DNA of 64,000 bases from Enterobacter asburiae. GTDB lineage: Bacteria > Pseudomonadota > Gammaproteobacteria > Enterobacterales > Enterobacteriaceae. Of this stretch, positions 28,685-37,725 are shown piece after piece. The notes under the pieces are model-generated. The model had not been told where the DNA came from. It saw nothing but the letters and a program-made list of their open reading frames with translations, and did not search any database. Position numbers and translations under genes: made by a program. The first letter of the stretch is position 1. The number at the start of each line of letters is the position of its first letter. The stretch lies in assembly GCF_007035645.1 (NCBI RefSeq), contig NZ_AP019632.1:3224001-3288000 (forward strand), read 5' to 3'.

Positions 28685-28703
28685 TATAATGAGACGCATT
28701 ATC
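28685..28703 (+). promoter_or_regulatory. Fur box overlapping a TATAAT hexamer and the uof start codon
   Basis: TATAATGAGACGCATTATC matches 15 of 19 positions of the Fur consensus GATAATGATAATCATTATC. The first six bases are a perfect -10 hexamer (weak -35 TTTTCA at 28662), so Fur bound here would cover a fur-proximal promoter: autoregulation, as known in E. coli. Confidence 0.65.
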
Positions 28704-28769
28704 CCGGGTGCATTTTCTGTCACTTCCTACAGAAGTGAATCGTTTAGCAACAGGACAGATTCCGCATGA
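28689..28769 (+). CDS. uof: Upstream leader ORF of fur (Uof)
   Basis: 26 codons: MRRIIPGAFSVTSYRSESFS then NRTDSA. In E. coli, uof is a 28-codon leader whose translation is coupled to fur and is the target of the sRNA RyhB. Here the ORF ends with TGA inside the fur start (GCATGAC), a 4-bp ATGA overlap ideal for translational coupling. Compared with my memory of the E. coli sequence, a 2-base length difference in the middle shifts the C-terminal half into another frame, so the peptide sequence is not conserved while the coupling is. No strong ribosome binding site is evident. Confidence 0.65.
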   Translation: MRRIIPGAFSVTSYRSESFSNRTDSA

Positions 28770-29212
28770 CTGACAACAATACCGCATTAAAGAAGGCTGG
28801 CCTGAAAGTTACGCTTCCTCGGTTAAAAATCCTTGAAGTGCTTCAGGGTCCAGACAATCACCATGTCAGTGCGGAAGACCTTTATAAACGTCTTATCGAC
28901 ATGGGTGAAGAGATTGGGCTGGCTACCGTCTATCGCGTGCTGAACCAGTTTGATGACGCGGGCATTGTTACCCGTCATAATTTCGAAGGCGGTAAATCCG
29001 TTTTCGAACTGACCCAGCAGCAGCACCACGATCACCTGATCTGCCTCGATTGCGGCAAGGTCATTGAATTCAGCGATGATTCCATCGAAGCGCGCCAGCG
29101 TGAAATCGCTGCGCGTCATGGCATCCGCCTGACAAACCACAGCCTGTACCTTTACGGTCACTGCGCTGAGGGCGATTGCCGCGAAGACGATCACGCGCAC
29201 GACGCGAAATAA
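28766..29212 (+). CDS. fur: Ferric uptake regulator Fur
   Basis: 148 residues. A winged-helix repressor that uses Fe2+ as corepressor and controls iron uptake genes. The N-terminal DNA-binding domain covers about 1-82 (LATVYRVLNQF recognition region). The metal-binding dimerisation domain has HHDH (87-90), C93 and C96 (LICLDCGK), and the second CXXXXC pair at C133 and C138 followed by a His-rich tail. It overlaps uof by 4 bp and is followed by an intrinsic terminator. Confidence 0.98.
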   Translation: MTDNNTALKKAGLKVTLPRLKILEVLQGPDNHHVSAEDLYKRLIDMGEEIGLATVYRVLNQFDDAGIVTRHNFEGGKSVFELTQQQHHDHLICLDCGKVIEFSDDSIEARQREIAARHGIRLTNHSLYLYGHCAEGDCREDDHAHDAK

Positions 29213-29228
29213 TAAGATTCATACTCTC

Positions 29229-29255
29229 AGCCAGCCGCAAGGCTGGCTTTTTTTT
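29229..29255 (+). terminator. fur terminator
   Basis: AGCCAGCC-GCAA-GGCTGGCT hairpin followed by a long T-run, 16 bp after the fur stop. Confidence 0.85.
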
Positions 29256-29259
29256 GCCT

Positions 29260-29291
29260 AAAAAAAGCCCGGTGGCGCAGAGCCACCGGGC
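29260..29291 (-). terminator. chiPQ terminator
   Basis: On the minus strand GCCCGGTGGC-TCTGC-GCCACCGGGC followed by T6. It is 14 bp after the chiQ stop and stands back to back with the fur terminator. Confidence 0.85.
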
Positions 29292-29305
29292 ATGATAACA
29301 GCGAA

Positions 29306-29638
29306 TTAGTTACTGTTATTGCTTCGTATTTCTTTCCAAATCTGGTCGCAACGCTTCGCCACTTCCTGATCGTTACCGGTTTTACGCGCCTGAATACAGG
29401 CCTGGTAATCCATCACGCGGACGTTTTCCTGCGTCGCGAACTGCTCATGCGCTTTCTCTTTCTTCAGCACGTTCAGCACGCTCTGACAGGCTTGAATTTT
29501 CTCCGGCGATCCTTCCGCAGTATTTATGCAGGCGCTATACGCCTCCTTCAGACGGGAGTCCTCTTTCGGCGCCTGATTCTGAGCACACGCCACCAGCCCT
29601 GATGCCAGCAACGCGACGATTACAATTTTTTTCATCAT
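29306..29638 (-). CDS. chiQ: Chitin-regulon outer-membrane lipoprotein ChiQ
   Basis: 110 residues from the ATG at 29638, which has GGAG 7 bases upstream; the next ATG at 29635 would match the E. coli N-terminus. The lipobox LVACA places the lipidated cysteine at about residue 19. Four further cysteines in CINTAEGSPEKIQACQ and YQACIQARKTGNDQEVAKRC are regularly spaced and probably form disulfides in the periplasm. Formerly YbfN. It follows chiP by 44 bp and shares its NagC and ChiX control. Biochemical function unknown. Confidence 0.93.
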   Translation of the reverse strand: MMKKIVIVALLASGLVACAQNQAPKEDSRLKEAYSACINTAEGSPEKIQACQSVLNVLKKEKAHEQFATQENVRVMDYQACIQARKTGNDQEVAKRCDQIWKEIRSNNSN

Positions 29639-29682
29639 GTGCAGTCTCCATGCCGGCGGGACTCAGCCCGCCGGTGCGTTCA

Positions 29683-31080
29683 TCAGAAGATGGTGAATGG
29701 GGCAATAACCATGAATTTCACGTCACGCTCATCCTGGAAGATGTTGCCGTAACCGCCCGCATAGCTCGGGATATCGGAGTGGTTGTCATACTGGGTGAAG
29801 TGCAGTTTGAACATCGTGCCTTTCGCACGGCCATCCTGCAGGGTATAGATAGCATCAAGGCTGTAGGAAGACTCTTTCAGGCGATAGTTGGGATCGTAGT
29901 ATGCGTCCGGCGTGGCCATATCGGCAGGTTTTGCGTCCCAGGCGTAAGCGTAAGAAGCGCCCACCGCCCAGCCAGGCAGGTTCCAGTTTTTCAGGTCATA
30001 CATTGCGCCGAAGAAGACCGCTTTCTCGCCGTCGGCGTTGAAGTCTGAGCGATTATCCCACCAGATATCAAGACGACCGTTGGAGGAGGCGTAGGTCGGG
30101 GTCATACGCTGCAGGAAGTAGCCCTGCTGCCCTTCTGCCTTCACCCATGTGCCTTCCAGACGCAAATCAACCTGACCGACCTTGTAGCCGAAGGTTAACG
30201 CCTGCAGCCACGCGGTGCCGTCATAAATGTCGTTTACGCCACCGTTGCTGACCTTGTCGCGCGTACCGTAGAATTGGTAGCTGGTGCTCAGCGGGCTACC
30301 CGCGACATCAAATTTATAGCTGGCCTTGGCAAAATACTGATCGACATAGCCCTGTGCCTGACCAAATGCCGCTTCCAGCACCAGATCGTTTTTGAAGTCG
30401 TACTTCGCGCCCAGCGAGTGCAGGTAATCGACTTTGGTTTTTTTATCGTTCTGGTAGAACTTGTCCATCTCGATGTGCCACGGTGCTTTGTACTCGTTGG
30501 TCCACATATAGGAGAAGCTCAACGCACCCGCATCACCGTAGTCAAAGTTCGCCCCGGCTTCGGCACCCTGATAGGTACCCGGCATAAAGCTCCAGTGCGG
30601 TGCTAACAGAGTCTGGCCAGTTGGCTGAATATAACCACCGCGCGCCCAGACCGGACCGTATTTAAATTTTGCAGCGGCTTTGTAAAGGCTAATGCCGCTC
30701 TTATCCCCGGACCAGTCTTCTTTATAGGCTTTGTTGCTGGAGGAGAAGGCAATTTCGTTCGGGTGGGCGCTGTCGCCGTTTTCCGCCATTTCAATCGCGG
30801 TAAACGCAGCAATATCCAGACCGAACATATCCGCGGCATAGCCTGACTGGAAGTCCAGGTTGGCATTCCAGGTGGAGTGAGAAAGGTTGGTTTTGTATTT
30901 GTCTTCGGTGACGTCTTTACGGTCACGTTCACGCTGCCAGTAATAAATACCGCCCGTGAGGGTAGAATCATCGATGAAGCCCGCCGCTTTCGCCTCTGGT
31001 GTCACCACCAGACCCGACATTGCTGTCACACCGGCAATAGCCAGCGCCAGCGCACTACGTTTGCCACTGAACGTACGCAT
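29683..31080 (-). CDS. chiP: Chitoporin ChiP (OprD-type outer-membrane porin)
   Basis: 465 residues (formerly YbfM). A signal peptide of about 32 residues ([20 protein letters not shown]... ending AKAAG) precedes a beta-barrel with many aromatic-ended strands and a terminal phenylalanine (VIAPFTIF). It admits chitooligosaccharides into the periplasm. The mRNA leader contains a NagC-type operator region and a perfect ChiX pairing site over the ribosome binding site. First gene of chiPQ. Confidence 0.96.
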   Translation of the reverse strand: MRTFSGKRSALALAIAGVTAMSGLVVTPEAKAAGFIDDSTLTGGIYYWQRERDRKDVTEDKYKTNLSHSTWNANLDFQSGYAADMFGLDIAAFTAIEMAENGDSAHPNEIAFSSSNKAYKEDWSGDKSGISLYKAAAKFKYGPVWARGGYIQPTGQTLLAPHWSFMPGTYQGAEAGANFDYGDAGALSFSYMWTNEYKAPWHIEMDKFYQNDKKTKVDYLHSLGAKYDFKNDLVLEAAFGQAQGYVDQYFAKASYKFDVAGSPLSTSYQFYGTRDKVSNGGVNDIYDGTAWLQALTFGYKVGQVDLRLEGTWVKAEGQQGYFLQRMTPTYASSNGRLDIWWDNRSDFNADGEKAVFFGAMYDLKNWNLPGWAVGASYAYAWDAKPADMATPDAYYDPNYRLKESSYSLDAIYTLQDGRAKGTMFKLHFTQYDNHSDIPSYAGGYGNIFQDERDVKFMVIAPFTIF

Positions 31081-31085
31081 AGATT

Positions 31086-31099
31086 ATTCCTCTTTGACG
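31086..31099 (-). promoter_or_regulatory. ChiX sRNA pairing site over the chiP ribosome binding site
   Basis: The chiP mRNA here reads CGUCAAAGAGGAAU, whose complement AUUCCUCUUUGACG is the seed of the E. coli sRNA ChiX as I remember it (14 contiguous bases). It includes the AAGAGGA Shine-Dalgarno sequence just before the chiP ATG. Confidence 0.8.
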
Positions 31100-31187
31100 A
31101 ATTAAAACGCCTGAAGCGGCGTAAATAAAAAAGACCAAATGGTCAGGGGTAGCTTTAAATACCCTCGAATTAACTACCGTCTTTAGG

Positions 31188-31210
31188 TTATTTTTCGCGA
31201 CGCGAATTAT
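31188..31210. promoter_or_regulatory. NagC-type operator upstream of chiP
   Basis: TTATTTTTCGCGACGCGAATTAT is an imperfect palindrome with the AT-rich arms and central CG words of NagC sites. It is 108-130 bp upstream of the chiP start. Confidence 0.6.
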
Positions 31211-31475
31211 CAATGCTTTTTAGCGGACAAAAGTCAGGACTATGACGAAGTGCACATAATTGGTAGCGCTTTGTAACATTTGTGAGGAGGCGAGGAATGG
31301 CGGGGAATTATCAGGTATTTCAGTAGCTAGACGTGAGAATTCTTTCCTTTTTTATAACCTTTTTAATTTCCGCAATGATACAAACTTTTTTTTGAAAAAT
31401 AAGTAGCACCTCATTGACCTGATATTTTTATGACGCCTTTTTAGGCCCTGTCTTAATACCCTGATCGTAAAATAA
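31211..31475. promoter_or_regulatory. Remaining chiP upstream region
   Basis: About 265 bp without a gene between the chiP operator and the glnS terminator. A second AT-rich NagC-like word, TTTTTTTTTGAAAAATAAG, occurs at 31385-31403 and may pair with the site at 31188 in a repression loop; this is inference. Confidence 0.35.
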
Positions 31476-31499
31476 AAAAACGCCGCATAGTGCGGCGTT
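31471..31499 (-). terminator. glnS terminator
   Basis: On the minus strand AAACGCCGCAC-TA-TGCGGCGTTTTTTTATT, a stable hairpin with T-run, 28 bp after the glnS stop. Confidence 0.85.
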
Positions 31500-31526
31500 T
31501 GTCTCTCATTGACCAGAGCAGCAATA

Positions 31527-33194
31527 TTATTCGCCGATCTTCGTCCAGGTATCACGCAGGCCTACGGTACGGTTGAATACCGGTTTTTCCGCCGTGCTGT
31601 AACGGCTGTCCAGGCAGAAGTAACCTTCACGTTCGAACTGGAACGCTTTGCCCGCTTCAGCGGCTTTCAGAGAAGGCTCCGCATAACCCTGCTTGATCAC
31701 CAGAGATTCCGGGTTGATGGTCGCCAGGAAGTCTTCCGCTGCACCTGGGTTAGGCACGCTGAACAGACGATCGTACAGACGGATTTCTACCGGCAGCGCG
31801 TGGGAAGCGCTCACCCAGTGAATCACGCCTTTCACCTTGCGGCCATCCGCCGGATCTTTGCTCAGCGTTTCAGCGTCATATGAACAGAAGATGGTGGTGA
31901 TATTCCCTTCCGCATCTTTCTCTACGCGCTCGGCTTTGATGACGTAGGCATTACGCAGACGCACTTCTTTACCCAGCACCAGACGCTTGTACTGCTTGTT
32001 GGCTTCTTCGCGGAAGTCAGCGCGGTCAATCCAGATGTCACCGCTGAACGGCACGTCACGGCTACCCATTTCCGGTTTGTTCGGATGGTTAGGCATGGAG
32101 ACCAGCTCGCTTTCACCCTGCGGATAGTTTTCGATAACCAGCTTCACCGGGTCGATAACGGCCATCGCGCGCGGGGCGTTTTCGTTGAGATCTTCGCGAA
32201 TGCAGGATTCAAGGGAGGCCATCTCGATGGTGTTGTCCTGCTTGGTCACGCCGATGCGTTTGCAGAACTCACGAATAGAGGCGGCAGTGTAACCACGACG
32301 GCGCAGACCAGAGATGGTTGGCATACGTGGGTCATCCCAGCCTTCAACGTGCTTGTCGGTCACCAGCAGGTTCAGCTTACGCTTGGACATCACGGTGTAT
32401 TCCAGATTCAGACGAGAGAACTCGTACTGGCGCGGATGTACAGGAATGGTGATGTTGTCCAGAACCCAGTCGTACAGACGACGGTTGTCCTGAAACTCCA
32501 GCGTACACAGGGAGTGCGTAATGCCTTCCAGCGCATCGCTGATGCAGTGGGTAAAGTCGTACATCGGGTAGATGCACCACTTGTTGCCGGTCTGATGGTG
32601 TTCCGCGAACTTGATGCGGTACAGCACCGGATCGCGCATCACGATGAACGGAGACGCCATGTCGATTTTGGCACGCAGGCACGCTTCGCCTTCTTCGAAG
32701 CCACCGGCACGCATTTTTTCAAACAGCGCAAGGTTCTCTTCCACGCTGCGATCGCGGAACGGGCTGTTTTTGCCCGGGGCGGTCAGCGTACCGCGATATT
32801 CACGGATTTCATCAGCAGACAGTTCGTCAACATACGCCAGACCCTTGTTGATCAGTTCAACCGCGTAGGCGTACAGCTGATCAAAATAGTCAGAGGAGTA
32901 GCAGATATCGCCAGACCAGTTGAAGCCCAGCCATTGCACGTCATTCTTGATGGACTCAACGTATTCGATGTCTTCTTTTACTGGGTTGGTGTCATCGAAA
33001 CGCAGGTTGCACTGTCCCTGGTAGTCTTGTGCAATGCCAAAGTTCAGGCAGATGGACTTTGCATGCCCGATATGCAGGTAGCCGTTCGGCTCCGGCGGGA
33101 AGCGGGTATGAACTGTGGTGTGCTTACCACTGGCCAGATCTTCATCGATGATCTGACGAATAAAGTTACTCGGGCGGGCTTCTGCCTCACTCAT
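31527..33194 (-). CDS. glnS: Glutaminyl-tRNA synthetase
   Basis: 555 residues (E. coli 554). A class I synthetase that charges tRNA-Gln. The Rossmann fold HIGH motif is in [15 protein letters not shown], and the KMSKS counterpart is VMSKRKL. The C-terminal half contains the anticodon-binding beta-barrels. Notably the four tRNA-Gln genes it serves are 8.9 kb away in the same window. In E. coli glnS lies beside nagE and is modestly affected by NagC. Confidence 0.98.
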   Translation of the reverse strand: MSEAEARPSNFIRQIIDEDLASGKHTTVHTRFPPEPNGYLHIGHAKSICLNFGIAQDYQGQCNLRFDDTNPVKEDIEYVESIKNDVQWLGFNWSGDICYSSDYFDQLYAYAVELINKGLAYVDELSADEIREYRGTLTAPGKNSPFRDRSVEENLALFEKMRAGGFEEGEACLRAKIDMASPFIVMRDPVLYRIKFAEHHQTGNKWCIYPMYDFTHCISDALEGITHSLCTLEFQDNRRLYDWVLDNITIPVHPRQYEFSRLNLEYTVMSKRKLNLLVTDKHVEGWDDPRMPTISGLRRRGYTAASIREFCKRIGVTKQDNTIEMASLESCIREDLNENAPRAMAVIDPVKLVIENYPQGESELVSMPNHPNKPEMGSRDVPFSGDIWIDRADFREEANKQYKRLVLGKEVRLRNAYVIKAERVEKDAEGNITTIFCSYDAETLSKDPADGRKVKGVIHWVSASHALPVEIRLYDRLFSVPNPGAAEDFLATINPESLVIKQGYAEPSLKAAEAGKAFQFEREGYFCLDSRYSTAEKPVFNRTVGLRDTWTKIGE

Positions 33195-33304
33195 CGTGGA
33201 TTCCTCAAAGCGTAAACAACGTATAACGGCATATGATCTTATAAGCCGGACGTAGTGACAACCCTTAAAACGTCTCTGAAGAAAATAATGGGGGCTTTTG
33301 CTGC

Positions 33305-33338
33305 AAAAAAAAGCGGCGGAGGATATCCCCCGCCGCTT
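33305..33338 (-). terminator. nagE terminator
   Basis: On the minus strand AAGCGGCGG-GGGATATCC-type loop-CCGCCGCTT followed by T8, 26 bp after the nagE stop. Confidence 0.85.
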
Positions 33339-33363
33339 AAGGCATGACTCTACTCAGGAGCGA

Positions 33364-35385
33364 TTACTTGCCTTTAATCTCATACAGCGGCGTTTGCCCC
33401 GCAACAACCAGACCTTTCGCCTGAATGACCAGGCCACTGAAGTCATCGATGTTGCTGCAAACGACCGGGCTTATCATGGAGCGCGCGTTGGCGTTCAGGA
33501 AGTCCAGATCCATTTCCAGAATCGGCTGCCCGGCCACCACTTCAGCGCCCTCTTCCACCAGGCGAGTAAAGCCCTGACCGTTCAGCGCAACGGTATCGAT
33601 ACCCATGTGGACAACGATCTCCGCGCCATTTTCGGTTTCGAGGCAGAACGCGTGGTTGGTGTTGAAGATTTTCACGATGGTACCGGCCGCCGGAGACACA
33701 ACGGTTTTTTCCGTTGGTTTCACCGCCACACCGTCACCAACCGCTTTGCTGGCGAAGGCTTCGTCAGGCACCTGCTCAATCGCAACCACTTCACCTGTTA
33801 CCGGTGAAACCAGCGCGGCTACCGTTTTGGCGTTCGGTACCGCCTGCGGTTTTGCAGCCGCTGGCGCGGCGGCAGGTGCGGCAGAAGCTTCTGCTGCGGC
33901 TACCGGACCAGTGGTTTTCATGGCATTAGCAATTTTCTCTGCCACGAAGCCAACGATAATCTGCACGCTGGTTTTGTTCAGGCGGATAACGCCGGAAGCA
34001 CCCAGACGTTTGGCCAGCGCTTCGTTCACCAGGGAAGAGTCTTTGACGTTCAGACGCAGACGAGTGATACAGGCGTCGATACCGGTCAGGTTGTCAGAAC
34101 CGCCGACAGCGGCGATGTACTGACGCGCCAGGCCTGAAACGTCCTGATCCTGAGCACCGCTCACGTTCACATCCTGACCATCCGCTTCGCTACCGGCCAC
34201 GGCCAGTTCACGACCCGGGGTCATCAGGTTGAATTTGGTGATAGTGAAACGGAACACCATGTAGTAGATCGCGAAGAACACCAGACCTTGCGGGATCAGC
34301 ATCCACCAGTGGGTCGCCAGCGGGTTACGGGACGACAGCACCATATCCACCAGACCGGCGCTGAAGCCGAAACCGGCAATCCAGTGCATGCTGGCAGCGA
34401 TGAACACGGAGATACCGGTCAGCACGGCGTGGATCACATACAGAACCGGCGCCACGAACATGAAGGAGAACTCCAGCGGCTCGGTGATACCGGTGAAGAA
34501 GGCCGCGAACGCCCCCGCCATCATGATACCCAGCACTTTTGCTTTGTTCTCTGGACGCGCGCAGTGGTAGATAGCCAGCGCAGCACCCGGCAGACCAAAC
34601 ATCATGATCGGGAAGAAGCCCGCCTGGTAACGACCGGTGATACCGACAACCGCTTTACCTGCTTCGATGGACTGTGCGCCACCCAGGAAGTTAGGGATAT
34701 CGTTAATACCGGCAACGTCGAACCAGAATACGGAGTTCAGCGCGTGGTGCAGACCAACCGGGATCAGCAGACGGTTGAAGAACGCGTACACGCCCGCACC
34801 GACAGAACCCAGTTTCTGGATGTGCTCACCGAAGTTCACCAGACCGTCGAAGATCATCGGCCAGACGTACATCATGATGAACGCGACAACGATCATCACA
34901 AACGAGGTCAGGATAGGAACCAGGCGGCGACCGCTAAAGAAGGAGAGCGCTTTTGGCAGCTCTACGCTGCTGAAGCGGTTATACAGTTCGGCGGAGATGA
35001 TACCCACAAGGATACCGACAAACTGGTTGCTGATCTTACCGAACGCCGCCGGAACCTGGTCCGCCGGAATTTTTTGGATCATGGCCACCGCTGCAGGCGA
35101 GCAGAGGGTGGTTAACACGAGGAAACCGACAAAACCGGTCAGCGCAGCGGCGCCGTCTTTGTCTTTGGACATACCGTAAGCCACACCAATCGCGAACAAC
35201 ACGGACATGTTGTCGATAATGGCGGAACCTGACTTGATAAAGAACGCCGCCAGCGCGCTGGTATTACCCCAGCCGTTGGGGTCGATCCAGTAGCCGACAC
35301 CCATCAGGATGGCTGCGGCAGGCAGCGTGGCGACCGGCACCATAAGCGCGCGGCCAACCTTTTGTAAATAACCTAGAATACTCAC
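33364..35385 (-). CDS. nagE: N-acetylglucosamine-specific PTS enzyme IICBA
   Basis: 673 residues from a GTG start at 35385 (ribosome binding site GGGGGAAGAAA). It imports and phosphorylates GlcNAc. The IIC membrane domain covers about 1-385 (including GLPGAALAIYHCARPE and GITEPLEF), IIB about 405-490 with the phospho-cysteine in GIDACITRLRL, an Ala/Pro linker (about 495-530), and IIA about 540-670 with the active histidine in EIVVHMGIDTV. The IIA part is nearly the E. coli NagE sequence, whereas IIC is clearly different from it (YWIDPNGWGN, SPAAVAMIQKIPADQVP) and longer. It is divergent from nagBACD with shared NagC and CRP sites. Confidence 0.95.
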   Translation of the reverse strand: MSILGYLQKVGRALMVPVATLPAAAILMGVGYWIDPNGWGNTSALAAFFIKSGSAIIDNMSVLFAIGVAYGMSKDKDGAAALTGFVGFLVLTTLCSPAAVAMIQKIPADQVPAAFGKISNQFVGILVGIISAELYNRFSSVELPKALSFFSGRRLVPILTSFVMIVVAFIMMYVWPMIFDGLVNFGEHIQKLGSVGAGVYAFFNRLLIPVGLHHALNSVFWFDVAGINDIPNFLGGAQSIEAGKAVVGITGRYQAGFFPIMMFGLPGAALAIYHCARPENKAKVLGIMMAGAFAAFFTGITEPLEFSFMFVAPVLYVIHAVLTGISVFIAASMHWIAGFGFSAGLVDMVLSSRNPLATHWWMLIPQGLVFFAIYYMVFRFTITKFNLMTPGRELAVAGSEADGQDVNVSGAQDQDVSGLARQYIAAVGGSDNLTGIDACITRLRLNVKDSSLVNEALAKRLGASGVIRLNKTSVQIIVGFVAEKIANAMKTTGPVAAAEASAAPAAAPAAAKPQAVPNAKTVAALVSPVTGEVVAIEQVPDEAFASKAVGDGVAVKPTEKTVVSPAAGTIVKIFNTNHAFCLETENGAEIVVHMGIDTVALNGQGFTRLVEEGAEVVAGQPILEMDLDFLNANARSMISPVVCSNIDDFSGLVIQAKGLVVAGQTPLYEIKGK

Positions 35386-35496
35386 TTTCTTCCCCCTATG
35401 AGACCCCGTTTAAGGCATGTTCTCAGCTCTGTTTTTTATTGTGTCACGAACTATAGATACAGTTGATGCTTCACTGGCATTGTGAGTGTGTGAAAA

Positions 35497-35520
35497 ATTA
35501 ATTCGTATCGCAAATTAAAC
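35497..35520. promoter_or_regulatory. NagC operator, nagE-proximal
   Basis: AATTAATTCG-TATC-GCAAATTAA: AT-rich arms around central CG/GC words, the typical NagC palindrome, 112-135 bp upstream of nagE. Confidence 0.7.
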
Positions 35521-35528
35521 GCGTACTT

Positions 35529-35548
35529 TTTGTGATTTTTGTCACCAA
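35529..35548. promoter_or_regulatory. CRP site between nagE and nagB
   Basis: TGTGA-TTTTTG-TCACC, one mismatch from the CRP consensus. It stands between the two NagC operators. A CATACT hexamer at 35570-35575 could be the nagB -10 element. Confidence 0.75.
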
Positions 35549-35591
35549 ATATCGTTATTCACCCTCCCTCATACTGGCTAACAGCGAAAAC

Positions 35592-35614
35592 TTATTTTAT
35601 CATTCAAAAAATCA
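35592..35614. promoter_or_regulatory. NagC operator, nagB-proximal
   Basis: TTATTTTATCATTCAAAAAATCA resembles the E. coli nagB NagC box closely as I recall it and lies about 100-122 bp before nagB, at or just after the predicted transcription start. Confidence 0.7.
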
Positions 35615-35713
35615 AGACGGATTGATCCGGCCTGAAAGTTTCCAGGTTACGCTTAAGTATCAGGTCCCGATAGCCATCCGCCCACTCTTCTACTTAAACT
35701 CTTGAGGTGAACA

Positions 35714-36514
35714 ATGAGACTGATTCCCCTGGCAACTGCTGAACAAGTCGGTAAATGGGCCGCTCGCCATATCGTTAACCGTATTAACGCCTTTAAACCG
35801 ACCGCCGATCGTCCTTTCGTTCTTGGACTTCCGACAGGCGGCACGCCGCTGACCGCCTATAAGGCGCTGGTTGAGATGCATAAAGCAGGCCAGGTTAGCT
35901 TTAAACATGTTGTGACCTTCAATATGGATGAATACGTTGGCTTACCGAAAGACCACCCGGAAAGCTACCATAGCTTTATGCACCGCAATTTCTTTGATCA
36001 CGTTGATATTCCATCTGAAAATATTAACCTGCTGAATGGAAACGCGCCTGATATTGACGCAGAATGCCGTCAGTATGAAGAAAAAATCCGTTCTTACGGT
36101 AAGATCCACCTGTTCATGGGTGGTGTAGGCAATGATGGTCATATCGCGTTTAACGAACCGGCGTCATCTCTGGCTTCCCGCACCCGTATTAAAACGCTGA
36201 CCCATGACACGCGCGTGGCAAACTCCCGCTTCTTTGACGGCGATGTTAACCAGGTTCCAAAATACGCCCTGACCGTAGGCGTAGGCACCCTGCTGGATGC
36301 CGAAGAAGTGATGATTCTGGTGCTGGGCGGCGTGAAAGCGCAAGCGCTCCAGGCTGCCGTTGAAGGCAACGTTAACCATATGTGGACCATCAGCTGTCTG
36401 CAGCTGCATCCTAAATCCGTCATCGTATGCGACGAACCGTCCACGATGGAACTGAAGGTAAAAACGCTGAAATACTTCAACGAGTTAGAAGCTGAGAACA
36501 TCAAAGGTCTGTAA
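35714..36514 (+). CDS. nagB: Glucosamine-6-phosphate deaminase
   Basis: 266 residues. It converts glucosamine-6-phosphate to fructose-6-phosphate and ammonia and is allosterically activated by GlcNAc-6-phosphate. The catalytic residues D72 (NMDEYVG), D141, H143 and E148 ([11 protein letters not shown]) are all at the E. coli positions. First gene of nagBACD; a hairpin separates it from nagA. Confidence 0.98.
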   Translation: MRLIPLATAEQVGKWAARHIVNRINAFKPTADRPFVLGLPTGGTPLTAYKALVEMHKAGQVSFKHVVTFNMDEYVGLPKDHPESYHSFMHRNFFDHVDIPSENINLLNGNAPDIDAECRQYEEKIRSYGKIHLFMGGVGNDGHIAFNEPASSLASRTRIKTLTHDTRVANSRFFDGDVNQVPKYALTVGVGTLLDAEEVMILVLGGVKAQALQAAVEGNVNHMWTISCLQLHPKSVIVCDEPSTMELKVKTLKYFNELEAENIKGL

Positions 36515-36522
36515 TTGAATAA

Positions 36523-36554
36523 CCGCCTCTTCATCAAGAGGCGGCCGCTTTTTT
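36523..36554 (+). terminator. Hairpin with T-run between nagB and nagA
   Basis: CCGCCTCTT-CATC-AAGAGGCGG followed by CCGC and T6. It is an internal attenuator or mRNA-stabilising stem that could raise nagB over nagA; read-through is required for nagACD unless they have another promoter. Confidence 0.65.
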
Positions 36555-36568
36555 AACCGGGGGTCGTT

Positions 36569-37717
36569 ATGTACGCTTTAACCCACGGTCGGATTTATAC
36601 CGGCCATGAAATTCTGGATGACCATGCGATTGTTATCGCTGATGGCCTGATTGAACGTGTTTGCCCGCTGGCAGAACTGCCGCCGGAGATTGAACAGCGC
36701 TCACTCAATGGAGCAGTAATCTCCCCCGGTTTCATCGACGTACAGCTCAACGGCTGCGGCGGTGTGCAATTCAATGACACCGCGGATGCGGTGACGGTCG
36801 AAACGCTGGAGATCATGCAGAAAGCCAACGAGAAATCGGGCTGCACCAGCTATTTGCCAACACTCATCACCAGCAGTGATGATCTCATGAAGCAGGGTAT
36901 CCGCGTGATGCGCGAATACCTGGCCAAACACCCTAATCAGGCGCTGGGTCTGCACCTTGAAGGGCCATGGCTGAATATGGTCAAGAAAGGAACGCATAAC
37001 CCGAATTACGTGCGTAAACCTGATGCGGAGCTGGTTGACTACATGTGTGCGAACGCCGATGTGATCACCAAAGTGACGCTGGCGCCTGAAATGACGGGTA
37101 CGGATGTCATCAGCAAACTGGCTGGTGCCGGGATTATCGTTTCAGCAGGTCACTCAAACGCGACGCTGAAAGAAGCGAAAGCCGGTTTCCGCGCGGGCAT
37201 TACTTTCGCAACGCACCTTTACAACGCTATGCCGTATATCACAGGCCGTGAACCGGGTCTGGTCGGGGCGATTCTGGATGAGCCAGACGTTTACTGCGGC
37301 ATTATTGCTGACGGCTTACACGTCGATTACACCAACATTCGCAACGCTAAGCGGCTGAAAGGTGACAAGCTTTGTCTGGTGACGGATGCCACCGCACCGG
37401 CAGGTGCAAATATTGAGCAGTTCATTTTTGCCGGTAAAACAATATACTACCGCAATGGACTGTGTGTGGATGAAAACGGTACGCTGAGCGGTTCCTCTTT
37501 AACCATGATTGAAGGGGTGCGTAACCTGGTTGAACATTGCGGGATTGCGCTTGATGAAGTCCTGCGTATGGCCACCCTTTATCCGGCGCGCGCAATGGGC
37601 GTGGATAAACAGCTCGGCGAAATTGCACCAGGTATGGTTGCAAACCTGACGGCATTCACACACGATTATAAAATTATTAAGACCATCGTTAATGGTAACG
37701 AGGTCGTCACTGAGTAA
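36569..37717 (+). CDS. nagA: N-acetylglucosamine-6-phosphate deacetylase
   Basis: 382 residues. An amidohydrolase that removes acetate from GlcNAc-6-phosphate, making the NagB substrate and depleting the NagC inducer. The metal-binding glutamate is in LHLEGPWLN (near 130), with histidines in VSAGHSNAT (near 195) and ATHLYNAMP (near 216); the catalytic aspartate is in VTDATAPAG (near 273). It ends 8 bp before nagC. Confidence 0.97.
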   Translation: MYALTHGRIYTGHEILDDHAIVIADGLIERVCPLAELPPEIEQRSLNGAVISPGFIDVQLNGCGGVQFNDTADAVTVETLEIMQKANEKSGCTSYLPTLITSSDDLMKQGIRVMREYLAKHPNQALGLHLEGPWLNMVKKGTHNPNYVRKPDAELVDYMCANADVITKVTLAPEMTGTDVISKLAGAGIIVSAGHSNATLKEAKAGFRAGITFATHLYNAMPYITGREPGLVGAILDEPDVYCGIIADGLHVDYTNIRNAKRLKGDKLCLVTDATAPAGANIEQFIFAGKTIYYRNGLCVDENGTLSGSSLTMIEGVRNLVEHCGIALDEVLRMATLYPARAMGVDKQLGEIAPGMVANLTAFTHDYKIIKTIVNGNEVVTE

Positions 37718-37725
37718 GTAAAAGT

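Larger units (their letters stand above)
35386..35713. promoter_or_regulatory. Divergent nagE/nagBACD control region
   Basis: 328 bp without a gene. It contains two NagC-type palindromes, one near each gene, and a CRP site between them, annotated separately. The spacing of about 95 bp between the two NagC sites is suited to the repression loop described for E. coli NagC. The nagB ribosome binding site is GAGGTGAAC before the ATG. Confidence 0.75.
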
